Shown: positions 55,254 to 64,000 of the stretch, one piece after another
Layout of the letters: each line of letters begins with the position of its first letter
How positions within the stretch are numbered: the first letter of the stretch is position 1
Assembly: GCA_002839705.1 (NCBI GenBank)
Contig: PGYO01000010.1
Coordinates: 25,299-89,298, forward strand
DNA length: 64,000 nucleotides
Source of the DNA: Methanobacteriales archaeon HGW-Methanobacteriales-1
GTDB taxonomy: Archaea > Methanobacteriota > Methanobacteria > Methanobacteriales > Methanobacteriaceae
Direction: 5' to 3'
Position numbers and translations under genes: made by a program
Notes under the pieces: generated by a model
Database searches by the model: none
What the model was told of the DNA's origin: nothing
What the model saw: only the letters and a program-made list of their open reading frames with translations

Positions 55254-56417
55254 TTAAAACCTGCCTCTTAATTTTAATAATCTAAATAGATAATAAAATG
55301 AATAAAAATTAGGGGAAACTGAAAATTCATCCCATTCCCTGGGAGTGGGCAAGAAAGCTAATTTAATACAATCTTTTAAACCCATAATCCAATTTTCCCT
55401 AATTTTAAATCTTAATATCGTTTGATTTAGTATTGATTTTTTTTCATTTTTATCAAAGAAACTTGAAATAACTTTTTTTGAAATATTTATTACATTTTTA
55501 TCACTTAATTTATCTAAAATTTGATTAGGAAGTTCCAAATCTAAGATTTCGTTGCTTAATAATAAGTTAATTAATAGAACTCTTTCAATATTATAATTTG
55601 AAGCTTTAAGCAATAATTTATTCCAATCTACTTCTTGAACATTAATAACCTCAGCAATGTCACATAGCCAGGCCAAACGCATCCATCGATGGGAAGCATT
55701 GTGTATACACAAAATTAGGATAATATCCTCCACACATAATCCGTAAAAATTTATATTGTTATTTTTTTGTTTTTTCAAGGAATTGAAATCAAAAAGATAT
55801 TCTAAATCCCTAGGTGATGAAAAGTGAGATGTAGTAAATTTCCATTGGATTTCCAGAAGCATTTTATTTTCTTTATTATAGAACTGGTATTCCCTTTGAG
55901 TTTTTACATATAACTCCTCATGTGAATCATTAATAGTAAATTTATGTTCATAACCATTTTTAAGGAGTATTTTTTTAGTTTTAATGGCATTATCTCTTGA
56001 AATTAAAATATCAAGATCATCAAAATCTCTTAAAGAAAGACTCCCATAGGCAGTTAAAGCTAATACTGGGCCTTTGTAAGGGACACATTTAATATCATTC
56101 TCTTCTAATAAATTCATGACTTTAACCAATTCACCAGTCAACATAAGGTTCTTCTGAACATTGGCCAAATAATAACTTTTTAAATTCCCTAAAACATCTT
56201 CAGGAACATATTCTGGACAAATAGAATTTAGATTAACATACAAAAGAGGCTTTAACCTATGCCGGGAGGCCATATTTATTAAATATTCCCAGTCCAAATC
56301 CATACTGGCCAAAGAGATAATTTTCTTTTCTATTTCATCATTAATCTTGGTTCTAGCACAACAAAGCATAAGTTCGTCTTCATGGCGCAGCTGAAAATCA
56401 TCATCTTTAAAAAGCAA
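55254..56417 (-). CDS. PF14907 nucleotidyltransferase-family protein
   Basis: 387 residues of the 'uncharacterised nucleotidyltransferase' family. The key segment is NDIKCVPYKGPVLALTAYGSLSLRDFDDLDILISRDNAIKTKKIL near residue 110-150: a Lys-Gly pair, then RDFDDLDI as metal-binding acids. The start is TTG 56417, 7 bp after GAGGAG. In bacteria this family occurs beside HprK-like kinases and ABC exporters in lasso-peptide and exopolysaccharide loci, exactly its neighbours here. Substrate unknown; some bacterial relatives modify peptides with sugars. Confidence 0.78.
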   Translation of the reverse strand: MLFKDDDFQLRHEDELMLCCARTKINDEIEKKIISLASMDLDWEYLINMASRHRLKPLLYVNLNSICPEYVPEDVLGNLKSYYLANVQKNLMLTGELVKVMNLLEENDIKCVPYKGPVLALTAYGSLSLRDFDDLDILISRDNAIKTKKILLKNGYEHKFTINDSHEELYVKTQREYQFYNKENKMLLEIQWKFTTSHFSSPRDLEYLFDFNSLKKQKNNNINFYGLCVEDIILILCIHNASHRWMRLAWLCDIAEVINVQEVDWNKLLLKASNYNIERVLLINLLLSNEILDLELPNQILDKLSDKNVINISKKVISSFFDKNEKKSILNQTILRFKIRENWIMGLKDCIKLAFLPTPREWDEFSVSPNFYSFYYLFRLLKLRGRF

Positions 56418-56507
56418 GTTAATCTCCTCAAATAATATTATACAATTACTATATCTTTATAAGTTATGGAGTCATAGTTTATAAAAATTAACTTTAAAGG
56501 ACAGAAT

Positions 56508-56912
56508 ATGAAAAAAAATATTTTTATTATAATTATTATTTTATTCATGGTGGCCATATCTGGCTGTACTTTTAAAACAGAATCGGATAGCACCTTTGGC
56601 CAAAAACCTAATGCTACAATTAACGATGTGTATATTGTAAACTCCACAGGAGACCATTTTGATCGAAATGGAACCCAATATTATTATGTGTGGGGATATG
56701 TAGGAAACAAGGCTGGTAATCAAGCACCTAATGTGCAAATAAAGGTCAAATTCTACAGTGAAAAGGGTACTTTAATAGGAACTAACATCACAACTCCTTA
56801 CCGCCCAAAAATCATTCCACCAGAAGGCCAGTCTTACTATTTTGTAAGACTCGAAGATTCTAACAAAACCATCACCAACTACACTATTTCGCTAGCAATG
56901 AACTCAAAATAA
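56508..56912 (+). CDS. Secreted lipoprotein-like protein
   Basis: 134 residues with a lipoprotein-type signal (IFIIIIILFMVAISGCTF, Cys22) and a beta-sandwich of FxLYD type: TINDVYIVNSTGDHFDRNGTQYYYVWGYVGNKAGNQAPNVQIKVKFYSEKGTLIGTN. Such domains bind other surface proteins or ligands. Its 3' end overlaps the ABC exporter gene by 9 bp in antisense, so expression of the two may interfere. Confidence 0.72.
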   Translation: MKKNIFIIIIILFMVAISGCTFKTESDSTFGQKPNATINDVYIVNSTGDHFDRNGTQYYYVWGYVGNKAGNQAPNVQIKVKFYSEKGTLIGTNITTPYRPKIIPPEGQSYYFVRLEDSNKTITNYTISLAMNSK

Positions 56913-58664
56913 CTCACTAAACCTACCTTTTCTACTATTAAACTCTTCCCAACTACCTTCTTCTACAATATGGCCCTCTTTCATTAAATAAATAACATCC
57001 GCACTTTCAATGGTAGAAAATCGATGAGCAATCATTAAAATAGTCAAATCGCCGTGTAGTTTCTCAATAGAGCTTAATATTCTTTTCTCATTTTTAGAAT
57101 CCAGATTACTGGTGGCCTCATCCATTATCAAAAGGGAAGGCCTCCTCAAAAGGGCCCTAGCAAGGGCCAAACGCTGCCTTTCCCCACCAGATAATCTAAC
57201 TCCCCTATCCCCAATAAACGTATCTAATCCATCAGGAAGATCAAATACGAAATCTGCAGAGGAAATTTTTAAAACTTCATTAAGATCTTTTTCCACAGCA
57301 TCATTTCGAGCTAATAATAAATTATTTCGAACGGTATCATTGAATAAGAAAGTATCCTGGGCCACATATCCAATTCGATTTCTCCAAGACGCGAAATTCT
57401 CTAATTCCCCACCATCAATAGTTATTTGACCTTCATCAGGCCTTAAAAGACCCATAACTAAATCAGCAGTGGTACTTTTTCCAGCACCGGAAAGGCCCAC
57501 TAAAGCAGTGATCTGTTTTTTCTTAATTTTCAAATTAAGATTTTTAATATTCAAGTTATCTTGATAGGAAAAAGAAACATTTTTGAATTGTATTTCTTTA
57601 TTAAATGTTACAAAATCTTCTTCAAGTTCACTCTCAGATGAGGCTTCACATTCTCTTTTTAAATTAATTACATTTACAAAGGCCGGTAGCATGTTTATAA
57701 AATATTGATAACTCCTTTGAATGGTCGAGAATCGTGGTATGATTCTTATAAAAAGGAATAATAGGATTAAAAGCTCGGCTGTAGAAATTTTCATTATTTC
57801 CACTACAAAAAAGACTATAAAACTTAAAATAATTACCGAACCTACATCAAATAAAAAACGGACATCGGCATAGCTTTTTATAGTTTCCATATATTTGCGA
57901 GCTACCCTATTAGAAACTTTAGAAAAAGTTTCAACATTTCTTTTTTCCATATTAAAACTTTTAATGGTCTTCATTCCATCTAAATGTTGATTAGTAATGG
58001 AATAAAGATTTTTAGTAGTGTTTGATAAATCTTCGCCCTTTGAATGAGATGATTGGCTCCTTTTTTTAAGTAAAAGAAGTAAAATGATTCCAATTATAAA
58101 AATTATTCCAGCCACAGGCCCGGACAAATTTATTGCAAAAATGATGTAAACCACTAACACAAAGATACTGGCTATCAATGTCAAAAATTGACCGGTTCCC
58201 ATACTTACCCGTTCGATTTCATTGGTTAGGGCATGGGCAAAATGGGCGGATGGTTTTTTAGAGAAAAAAAGCCACGTGGATTCGGAAATAGCTTTGAAAA
58301 GTTTTTTTCTAAGATCTGCGGCAAATCCGTACTGAATTTGGGAGCTTTCTGTGGTTTGTAACTTAGTTAAAAAAGCATTTAAACTGATAATAATGACATA
58401 TATGATTAATACTGCAGCTAATGTTGGTTTAACATGAATATAACTGAAAAAAGAAGCTATAATTGCTGCAATCTGGCCCAGAGCACCTTGTTGAACATCC
58501 AAACCTACTAATTGCAGCAAGGGGATAAGTAGAAGAAGGCCTATTCCTTCACTTAAGCTGATAAGTACCATTAATGATATGGTGAAAGAAAATTTTTTAG
58601 AATTAAACTGGGTTAAGAGTCTCAGGTAATTCCAAAAGTAGCTATCAGTAATTTTTTCTTTCAT
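56904..58664 (-). CDS. ABC exporter, fused membrane and ATPase domains
   Basis: 586 residues, MsbA-like half transporter. Six membrane helices span residues about 25-320. The ATPase domain has Walker A GLSGAGKS (about residue 390), the Q loop, the signature RLSGGERQRLALARAL and Walker B LLIMDEATSNLD. It lacks an N-terminal peptidase C39 domain. It lies between the HprK-like kinase and the PF14907 gene in the same orientation, apart from the lipoprotein insertion, so it may export the product that they modify. Confidence 0.88.
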   Translation of the reverse strand: MKEKITDSYFWNYLRLLTQFNSKKFSFTISLMVLISLSEGIGLLLLIPLLQLVGLDVQQGALGQIAAIIASFFSYIHVKPTLAAVLIIYVIIISLNAFLTKLQTTESSQIQYGFAADLRKKLFKAISESTWLFFSKKPSAHFAHALTNEIERVSMGTGQFLTLIASIFVLVVYIIFAINLSGPVAGIIFIIGIILLLLLKKRSQSSHSKGEDLSNTTKNLYSITNQHLDGMKTIKSFNMEKRNVETFSKVSNRVARKYMETIKSYADVRFLFDVGSVIILSFIVFFVVEIMKISTAELLILLFLFIRIIPRFSTIQRSYQYFINMLPAFVNVINLKRECEASSESELEEDFVTFNKEIQFKNVSFSYQDNLNIKNLNLKIKKKQITALVGLSGAGKSTTADLVMGLLRPDEGQITIDGGELENFASWRNRIGYVAQDTFLFNDTVRNNLLLARNDAVEKDLNEVLKISSADFVFDLPDGLDTFIGDRGVRLSGGERQRLALARALLRRPSLLIMDEATSNLDSKNEKRILSSIEKLHGDLTILMIAHRFSTIESADVIYLMKEGHIVEEGSWEEFNSRKGRFSELF

Positions 58665-58705
58665 TTAAAATAACGTCCTTTTCTAATAAACTTATTTTAT
58701 TTTTT

Positions 58706-59600
58706 TTATTTTAATATAACATCCTTTTCTACGAGATTTACCATTTCTGGAATTTTATCCAGAGAACGTTCTATATTTAATTGTTTTATAGAAACATTCT
58801 TAACAATTTTTCCATATTCCTCTAAATTTTCGGCCTGATCTGAATTTTGAAATATGTTGGCACAATATGAGTTTCTAATAAGCTCAATAAGTGCTTCTTG
58901 TGGGTTTAATTCTTCTAAATACGTTTTATCCTTATTTTCTATGGCATAGATATGTTTTAGAGAAACAACCTGGTTACAAAAATCCTCCACAAAATAGGAT
59001 CTTTTACGGGATTCAGGGTGAATTGGAAATGTTTTCATCGATTTATCAAATATTTCCATACTCTCTGGCCATAATTTGATTCTAGGTAAACCCGGATAAA
59101 CCACGGGGGTGTTATCTCTAAATTCTATACTCAAAATATCATCAGCAATTAATGGATACCCACTATTCATAAAAGAAAATGTTGTGGTTGATTTACCAGC
59201 ACCATTGTGGCCCATGAAAGCCACTGCAACATCATTCATATGTACGGCACTGGCATGAAGTACCAGTCTACCTCGTTGATGTAATAGTATTCCCAGTGCA
59301 GGGCCTAAAATTAATGCTCTAAGGAACGTCTCATCTACACCAGTTCGTGAATTTACTATGATTTCTTTCCCTTTGCTTATTTGACAGATATCTATATTAT
59401 TCCAAACCAAATAAACTGAATTCTCAGTTAATATGTAATGGCTGGCAATTCTAAAAACACCCTCTTCCAAGACTTTTTTTAGAGGAATAATCAAAATTTC
59501 CATACGTTATACTAATTTTTGATTTTTCTGAACATTCTAATAGTTCTGGAAAGCGAATATCTGATTCAATGGATAGGCCATGGGCTTTATAGGTCTTCAT
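58706..59600 (-). pseudogene. HprK-like kinase, split by a frameshift at A7
   Basis: The intact 265-codon frame (58706-59503) holds the kinase core: HASAVHM, P-loop GHNGAGKSTT and the DD pair in IADDILSI. The family's N-terminus lies in the other frame from ATG 59600: KTYKAHGLSIESDIRFPELL and SKISITYGNFDY. Removing one A from the seven-A run (minus strand, 59480-59474) joins them into 297 residues reading SSKKVLEEGVFRIA, the length of the family. GTGAT lies 6 bp before ATG 59600, while ATG 59503 has no binding site. So this is a recent break, a sequencing error or a programmed/slippage frameshift. Related kinases occur with lasso-peptide or exopolysaccharide genes. Confidence 0.8.
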
Positions 59601-59988
59601 TATTTATCACGGATATAAATCTATTATAATAATCTGTTTTCAATATATTATTATTATACTTAGAACTATCTTTTTTGCATTGATTATTTTTTGTTCTATA
59701 TGTCACAAAAATATTGCCTTTGTAATTTTATTAATGAGATAGGATATTTGCCAAAAAATAAAATTGTTTTTAAGCCTTATTTTTGTATATTTTCTTGAAT
59801 TTTCTACTATTTTTATTTAATTCTAATTTAAATAAGGTGAATATTAATAATTATGCTTTTTATTCCTTTTTTGATAGCTATTTTTATTTTTATTTTGCAT
59901 TTAAAATTCACTTTTTGTCATTAAAATTTATCAAAATCGAAATAGTTATATGCTTGTTTTACGTAATTATTGATTATAGAAAATATAC

Positions 59989-60048
59989 TTGTGAAATTTA
60001 TCACGAAAATTTTTAATTAGTATATATATTTGTGATAATTATCACAAA
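59989..60048. promoter_or_regulatory. Two GTGA-N6-TCAC operators around the adhesin promoter
   Basis: Site A at 59989-60006 is TTGTGAAATTTATCACGA. Site B at 60029-60048 is the perfect 20-bp palindrome TTTGTGATAATTATCACAAA. Their centres are 41 bp apart, about four helical turns. The TATA box (TAGTATATATAT, 60018-60029) lies between and next to site B, so a protein bound at B would cover the transcription start near 60052. The remaining spacer back to 59601 is AT-rich with no gene. Confidence 0.72.
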
Positions 60049-60125
60049 AGACATTTTTAATGATTATCAACTAAATCTTACAAAAATTTAAATTAAAAAT
60101 TGGAACGAATAAAGGTGAAAAAGGG

Positions 60126-63100
60126 ATGAATAAAAAAGCATATTTACTTTTAGTAACTCTCATGCTGGTTTTTGTTTTTTGCGGAAGCTCTGCAGTAACT
60201 GCTGCAGACCCAACTAACAATACCATAAATGGGACCATTACTATTAAAGAATACAATGCGGTTAAGAATTTAACCAATGCCACAGTAACGGTTAATGCTA
60301 GTGGTAAAGTATTGGGGACAGCTACCACTGACCAAAATGGTTATTATAGTATAAACTTCTTTAGTAATCAGACTAAGTTTAATGTAACTGCTAACTTTGT
60401 GGGATGTAATTTAACCAATCAAACAGTGACCATAACTAAAGGTGCTGGGTCAGACCCTAATTATTATGGTACGGCAAATATTCAGTTAACTCCTAATAAT
60501 GTCTGGTGGACTGGTACCATGGGACCTTCAACCAAGGTTTACATTAAGCATTATGGTGACTACTATACTGCAGGACAACTTCAAGTAACCATGGATGGTG
60601 TAAACTTTTATTATGCCTATTGTATTGACATATACACTGGTATAGGGCCTAATGACCTTCTTTTGGTTAATGGGCCTCTTCCTGGAACCAAAGGGGATTT
60701 GAATAGTAGTATAAATTGGGCAAAAGTAAACTACATTTTAAACCACTATGACCCTTCTAAAAATACTACGGATGATGCTAAGAATATTGAAGGAGCAGCA
60801 ATTCAGTGTGCTATTTGGTACTTTACTTCAGCAAATTATGGAGTATTCCCCGTAAATAATCCTTCTTACAGTGGATATTATCAGTTTATGACCTACGATA
60901 ACCGTTATAATAGCTCTCTTCCGTCTCCTTATGATGGACGGACTGAGAATGATTATGGTACTAGACATAATCCAAATTATAATATGGTAGAAGACCGGAC
61001 CTGGCAGATTATTAACGCGGCTTTAGCTATGCAATACCCTGCCACAATTGAACTGAGTCCTGAAACTAGCAATTTGGAAAATGGTGGATCTTTGAATTTA
61101 ACGGGTATAGTAAAAGATCAGAACGGTAATCCACTAAATAATATCACAGTGAATTTTACCTCAACTTCTGGAACTTTTAATGCAACTTCCGCTGTAACTG
61201 ACGCTTTTGGTAGGGTTAAAGTAAGCATTACTGGATTAACTAGTAACATAACCTCCCTAGTCACTGCTTCAGTTACTGGAAGTTATGGTAATTTATTATA
61301 TGACAATCCATTAAATCCTAAACAAAATCTGGTAGCTGCAAACCTTTTACCTTTTACCCTATCTGATACTTCTTACATAAACTGTAATCCTAAAGCTAAT
61401 GTTACTTTAACTCAAACAGTTAATTCTCCGGTGAATGTGGGTGATACAGTAACCTATATTGTAACGGCTAATAATAGGGGCCCCAATGCTGCTACAAACA
61501 TTATAATATCTGATTTGATACCTGCAAGTTTAGCTAATGTGGTTGTAACTCCTTCAGTGGGGACTTATGATTCAAACACAGGATTATGGATTATACCAAC
61601 TTTAAACAATGGGGCATCTGCAACTTTAACTATTACTGGTAAAGCAACTGTAGCTATGGCTGGTTTGAACACCACCAATAATGCTACGAGAATTGCTCAA
61701 GACCAATACAATCAGGAATCCAATACTACGTCTGCCAAGGTTTACACCAAAAAGGCTGATGTTTCTCTGACACAAACTGTTAATGGTGCTAGCACGGGTA
61801 TTGTGATAGTTAATGTAGGTAATTCAGTTACTTATTTGATTACTGCTACCAATAATGGCCCAGATAACGCTACTCTAATTAATATTCGAGATTATGTGCC
61901 TGTTGGATTAACTGGAGTTACTATTACTCCGGGTTTGGGAACTACTTACAACAGTGTTACTGGGTTATGGAATATTTCTAATCTGGCTAATGGAACCAGT
62001 GTTACTTTGAATATAACTGGACAGGCTGGGCCAAGCATGGCCGGTCATAACACTACTAATATGGCTAATGTTATCAGTCAAACAGAGTACGGTCCTACCA
62101 TACCTAGCTCAACCAGTATACCAGTTTACACTAAAAAAGCAAATGTGGTTTTAAGTGAAACTGTGAATTCTCCAGTGAATGTGGGGGATTTGGTTAAGTA
62201 TGTGTTGACTGCTTTGAATAATGGTCCAGATACGGCTACTAATATCTTAATTCAGGATTTTATTCCTGCTCTAGCAGGTGTTGTGGTAAGTACCAGTGTT
62301 GGTGATTATAATAGTACTACTGGCATTTGGACTATTCCTATTTTGGCTAATGGTACTATTGCTACTTTGAATATTACTGGTACTGCTACTGCTGCTATGG
62401 CTGGTAATAATACTACTAATACTGCTACTCAGATGGGACAAACAGAGTACAGTGACTTGTTTACTAGTGCTAGTGCTAATGTTTATACTAAGTTAGCTAC
62501 TGTGTCTGTGACTAATATTGCTAGCAATGGTAGTTTGAATGTAGGTGATAATGGATATTTCACAGTTACTGTGACTAATAATGGTCCGGATACTGTGACT
62601 AATATTAATATAACTGATAGAATAAATGGCTGGATTCCAGATCATGCTACAGTTTCTACGGGAACTTATAATCCAGTTACTGGTGTTTGGAATATTCCTA
62701 GTTTAGCTCCAGGGGCCAACGCTACTTGGACTTTCTCAGCAATTGTTCCTAGTTATGTGGCGGGTACTAATGTTACGAATCATGTGACCGAGTCTCAGAC
62801 TGAGTCTCCTTTCACTGTTTCTGTGCCTGATGCTACGATCTATGTGAAGAAGGCTAATGTGGTTTTAAGTCAGACTGTGAATTCTCCGGTGAATGTGGGT
62901 GGTTTAGTTACTTATATTGTGACTGCTTTGAATAATGGTCCGGATAATGCGACTAATATTGTGATTAGTGATGTGTTACCTGCTGTTTTGGCTGGTTTCA
63001 CGGTTACACCTTCAGTGGGTACTTATAATAGTGGTGTTTGGACTATTCCTAGTTTAGCTAATGGTACTAGTGCTACTTTGAGTATTGTGGGTAATGCTAC

Positions 63101-64000
63101 TGCTGCTATGGCTGGATTCAATACAACTAATACTGCTACTCAAACGGGACAAACTGAGTTCTTTGATCTCTACACTTCTGCAAATGCTACGGTTTATACT
63201 AAACTGGCTGATACTAAATTAAGCCAAACTGTAACTACTCCGGTGAATGTGGGAGGTATAGTAACTTATGTGGTAACTATTACCAACACGGGTCCAGATA
63301 CGGCTACAAACTTCATTATACAAGATAATATACCTGCAGGATTAGCTAATTATACAGTTACTCCCTCCACAGGAACTTATATTAATGGAAACTGGACTAT
63401 TTTCAGTTTAGCTAATGGTGAAAGTGCTACTTTAACTATTACTGGAAAAGCTACTGCAGCAATGGCCGGTAAAAATACAACTAATACTGCAACTAAAATC
63501 ACAGAAACTGAATATGACCCTACCACTATTGGAGAATCAACTGAAGCTGATGCTTACACTAAAGAAGCTAATGTGGTTTTAACTCAGACTGGTAGTTATA
63601 ATAAAAATAATGTAACTTTCATTGTCACTGCAAGGAATAATGGGCCTGATAATGCTACAGAGGTTAATATTAAGGATTTAATACCTGCTGGGCTAAGTGG
63701 AGTTATAGTTACCCCTAGTGTGGGAACTTATGATGTCGGAACTGGAATTTGGTATATTCCTGTATTGGCTAATGGTAATAGTGCTACTTTGAATATTACT
63801 GGTACTTGTGTGGTTCAGACAAATATTATAAATACTGCAAATAAAACAATTCAAACAGAATTTGATCCATCAGCTGATTTCACAGTAACCAATGTATATG
63901 TTCCTAAGGTGTCTATGTATATTCGTGCGTCTATGGCGAATTCTATGTATTCTGATTGGGATTATAATAATTGTCCTGTTTGGGTTGCTGATGTTCAGAA
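60126..64000 (+). CDS. Large adhesin-like surface protein: thioester, Ig-like and DUF11 repeats (3' end outside window)
   Basis: At least 1291 residues, open to the window end. Signal peptide (AYLLLVTLMLVFVFCGSSAVTAA); a carboxypeptidase-regulatory-like sandwich (35-110); a thioester domain (about 120-290) with Cys166 in FYYAYCID and Gln227 in AAIQCAIWYF, the CID and Q-x-AIW motifs whose side chains form an internal thioester in Gram-positive adhesins; an invasin-type Big_1 domain (305-390); then seven DUF11 repeats of about 117 residues starting near 422, 542, 671, 788, 908, 1026 and 1143. GGTGA lies 8 bp before the ATG. It is probably a surface anchor or symbiont-contact protein. Confidence 0.9.
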   Translation, partial: MNKKAYLLLVTLMLVFVFCGSSAVTAADPTNNTINGTITIKEYNAVKNLTNATVTVNASGKVLGTATTDQNGYYSINFFSNQTKFNVTANFVGCNLTNQTVTITKGAGSDPNYYGTANIQLTPNNVWWTGTMGPSTKVYIKHYGDYYTAGQLQVTMDGVNFYYAYCIDIYTGIGPNDLLLVNGPLPGTKGDLNSSINWAKVNYILNHYDPSKNTTDDAKNIEGAAIQCAIWYFTSANYGVFPVNNPSYSGYYQFMTYDNRYNSSLPSPYDGRTENDYGTRHNPNYNMVEDRTWQIINAALAMQYPATIELSPETSNLENGGSLNLTGIVKDQNGNPLNNITVNFTSTSGTFNATSAVTDAFGRVKVSITGLTSNITSLVTASVTGSYGNLLYDNPLNPKQNLVAANLLPFTLSDTSYINCNPKANVTLTQTVNSPVNVGDTVTYIVTANNRGPNAATNIIISDLIPASLANVVVTPSVGTYDSNTGLWIIPTLNNGASATLTITGKATVAMAGLNTTNNATRIAQDQYNQESNTTSAKVYTKKADVSLTQTVNGASTGIVIVNVGNSVTYLITATNNGPDNATLINIRDYVPVGLTGVTITPGLGTTYNSVTGLWNISNLANGTSVTLNITGQAGPSMAGHNTTNMANVISQTEYGPTIPSSTSIPVYTKKANVVLSETVNSPVNVGDLVKYVLTALNNGPDTATNILIQDFIPALAGVVVSTSVGDYNSTTGIWTIPILANGTIATLNITGTATAAMAGNNTTNTATQMGQTEYSDLFTSASANVYTKLATVSVTNIASNGSLNVGDNGYFTVTVTNNGPDTVTNINITDRINGWIPDHATVSTGTYNPVTGVWNIPSLAPGANATWTFSAIVPSYVAGTNVTNHVTESQTESPFTVSVPDATIYVKKANVVLSQTVNSPVNVGGLVTYIVTALNNGPDNATNIVISDVLPAVLAGFTVTPSVGTYNSGVWTIPSLANGTSATLSIVGNATAAMAGFNTTNTATQTGQTEFFDLYTSANATVYTKLADTKLSQTVTTPVNVGGIVTYVVTITNTGPDTATNFIIQDNIPAGLANYTVTPSTGTYINGNWTIFSLANGESATLTITGKATAAMAGKNTTNTATKITETEYDPTTIGESTEADAYTKEANVVLTQTGSYNKNNVTFIVTARNNGPDNATEVNIKDLIPAGLSGVIVTPSVGTYDVGTGIWYIPVLANGNSATLNITGTCVVQTNIINTANKTIQTEFDPSADFTVTNVYVPKVSMYIRASMANSMYSDWDYNNCPVWVADVQ

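Noticed and set aside
59500..59503. ATG at 59503 as the true start of the HprK-like kinase
   Set aside because: No ribosome binding site there, and the family's conserved N-terminal segment lies upstream in the other frame.
59783..60016. 77-codon open frame rich in Phe and Tyr upstream of the adhesin
   Set aside because: It starts at TTG without a ribosome binding site, has composition expected of AT-rich non-coding DNA, and overlaps the operator region.

Overview
This window looks like the chromosome of a methanogenic archaeon of the Methanobacteriales, most like Methanobacterium. It is AT-rich (about one third G+C by eye). Its promoters have archaeal TATA/BRE character, several genes appear leaderless, and others carry GGTGA- or GGAGG-type ribosome binding sites. 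Marker genes are a NifH-like protein of the CfbC type (coenzyme F430 synthesis), archaeal DUF123, DUF371, DUF167 and DUF2206 proteins, and a DUF11-repeat adhesin-like protein of the kind common in this order. I cannot name the species.

Layout. Positions 1-11.5 kb hold the end of a U32-type protein, a MarR/drug-exporter pair, CBS and CfbC-like genes, small conserved archaeal genes, a tRNA-Leu, three envelope proteins, galU, a TPR-CPBP protein and galE. Positions 12-22.5 kb hold an ArsR regulator behind a perfect 11+11 bp inverted repeat, a bacterial-type LonA with two palindromes upstream, an LCP/DUF4012-like protein, a VapBC-like toxin-antitoxin pair, an MgtE-type transporter, a tocopherol-cyclase-like protein and a receiver-PAS protein. 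Positions 22.6-25.5 kb encode a secreted trio: one membrane-anchored protein and two paralogous small surface proteins. Positions 26-37.5 kb form an accessory region. It has a CPBP protease of unusual base composition, a GDP-mannose-dehydratase-like gene and its decayed partial copy, an HTH-nucleotidyltransferase with a truncated partner ORF, a BRO protein, two nearly identical Hjc resolvase genes inside a broken segmental duplication, a 118-bp MITE-like element and UDP-galactopyranose mutase.

Positions 37.7-59.6 kb are a surface-glycan locus: an acyltransferase, a complete pseudaminic acid pathway (PseB-C-F-G/H-I, with G and H fused), a flippase, a large GT-B-like protein, a DUF2206 membrane protein, five sugar-transfer or epimerase genes, a PF14907 nucleotidyltransferase, an ABC exporter and an HprK-like kinase. 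The kinase is split by an A7 frameshift. Positions 60.1 kb to the end are the start of a very large secreted adhesin with a thioester (Cys-Gln) domain, an invasin-type Ig domain and seven DUF11 repeats, behind two GTGA-N6-TCAC operators.

Read together, the window is mainly cell-envelope biology. Nucleotide-sugar supply (GalU, GalE, Glf, the GMD-like enzyme, Pse enzymes) feeds glycosyltransferases and a flippase, next to secreted adhesins and a putative peptide or glycan export/tailoring module. The 26-37.5 kb stretch is a rearrangement hot spot with toxin-antitoxin-like, BRO and Hjc genes. The candidates I rate highest are the HprK/ABC/nucleotidyltransferase module, the secreted trio, the operator family shared by surface genes, and the compensatory dyad next to the BRO gene.
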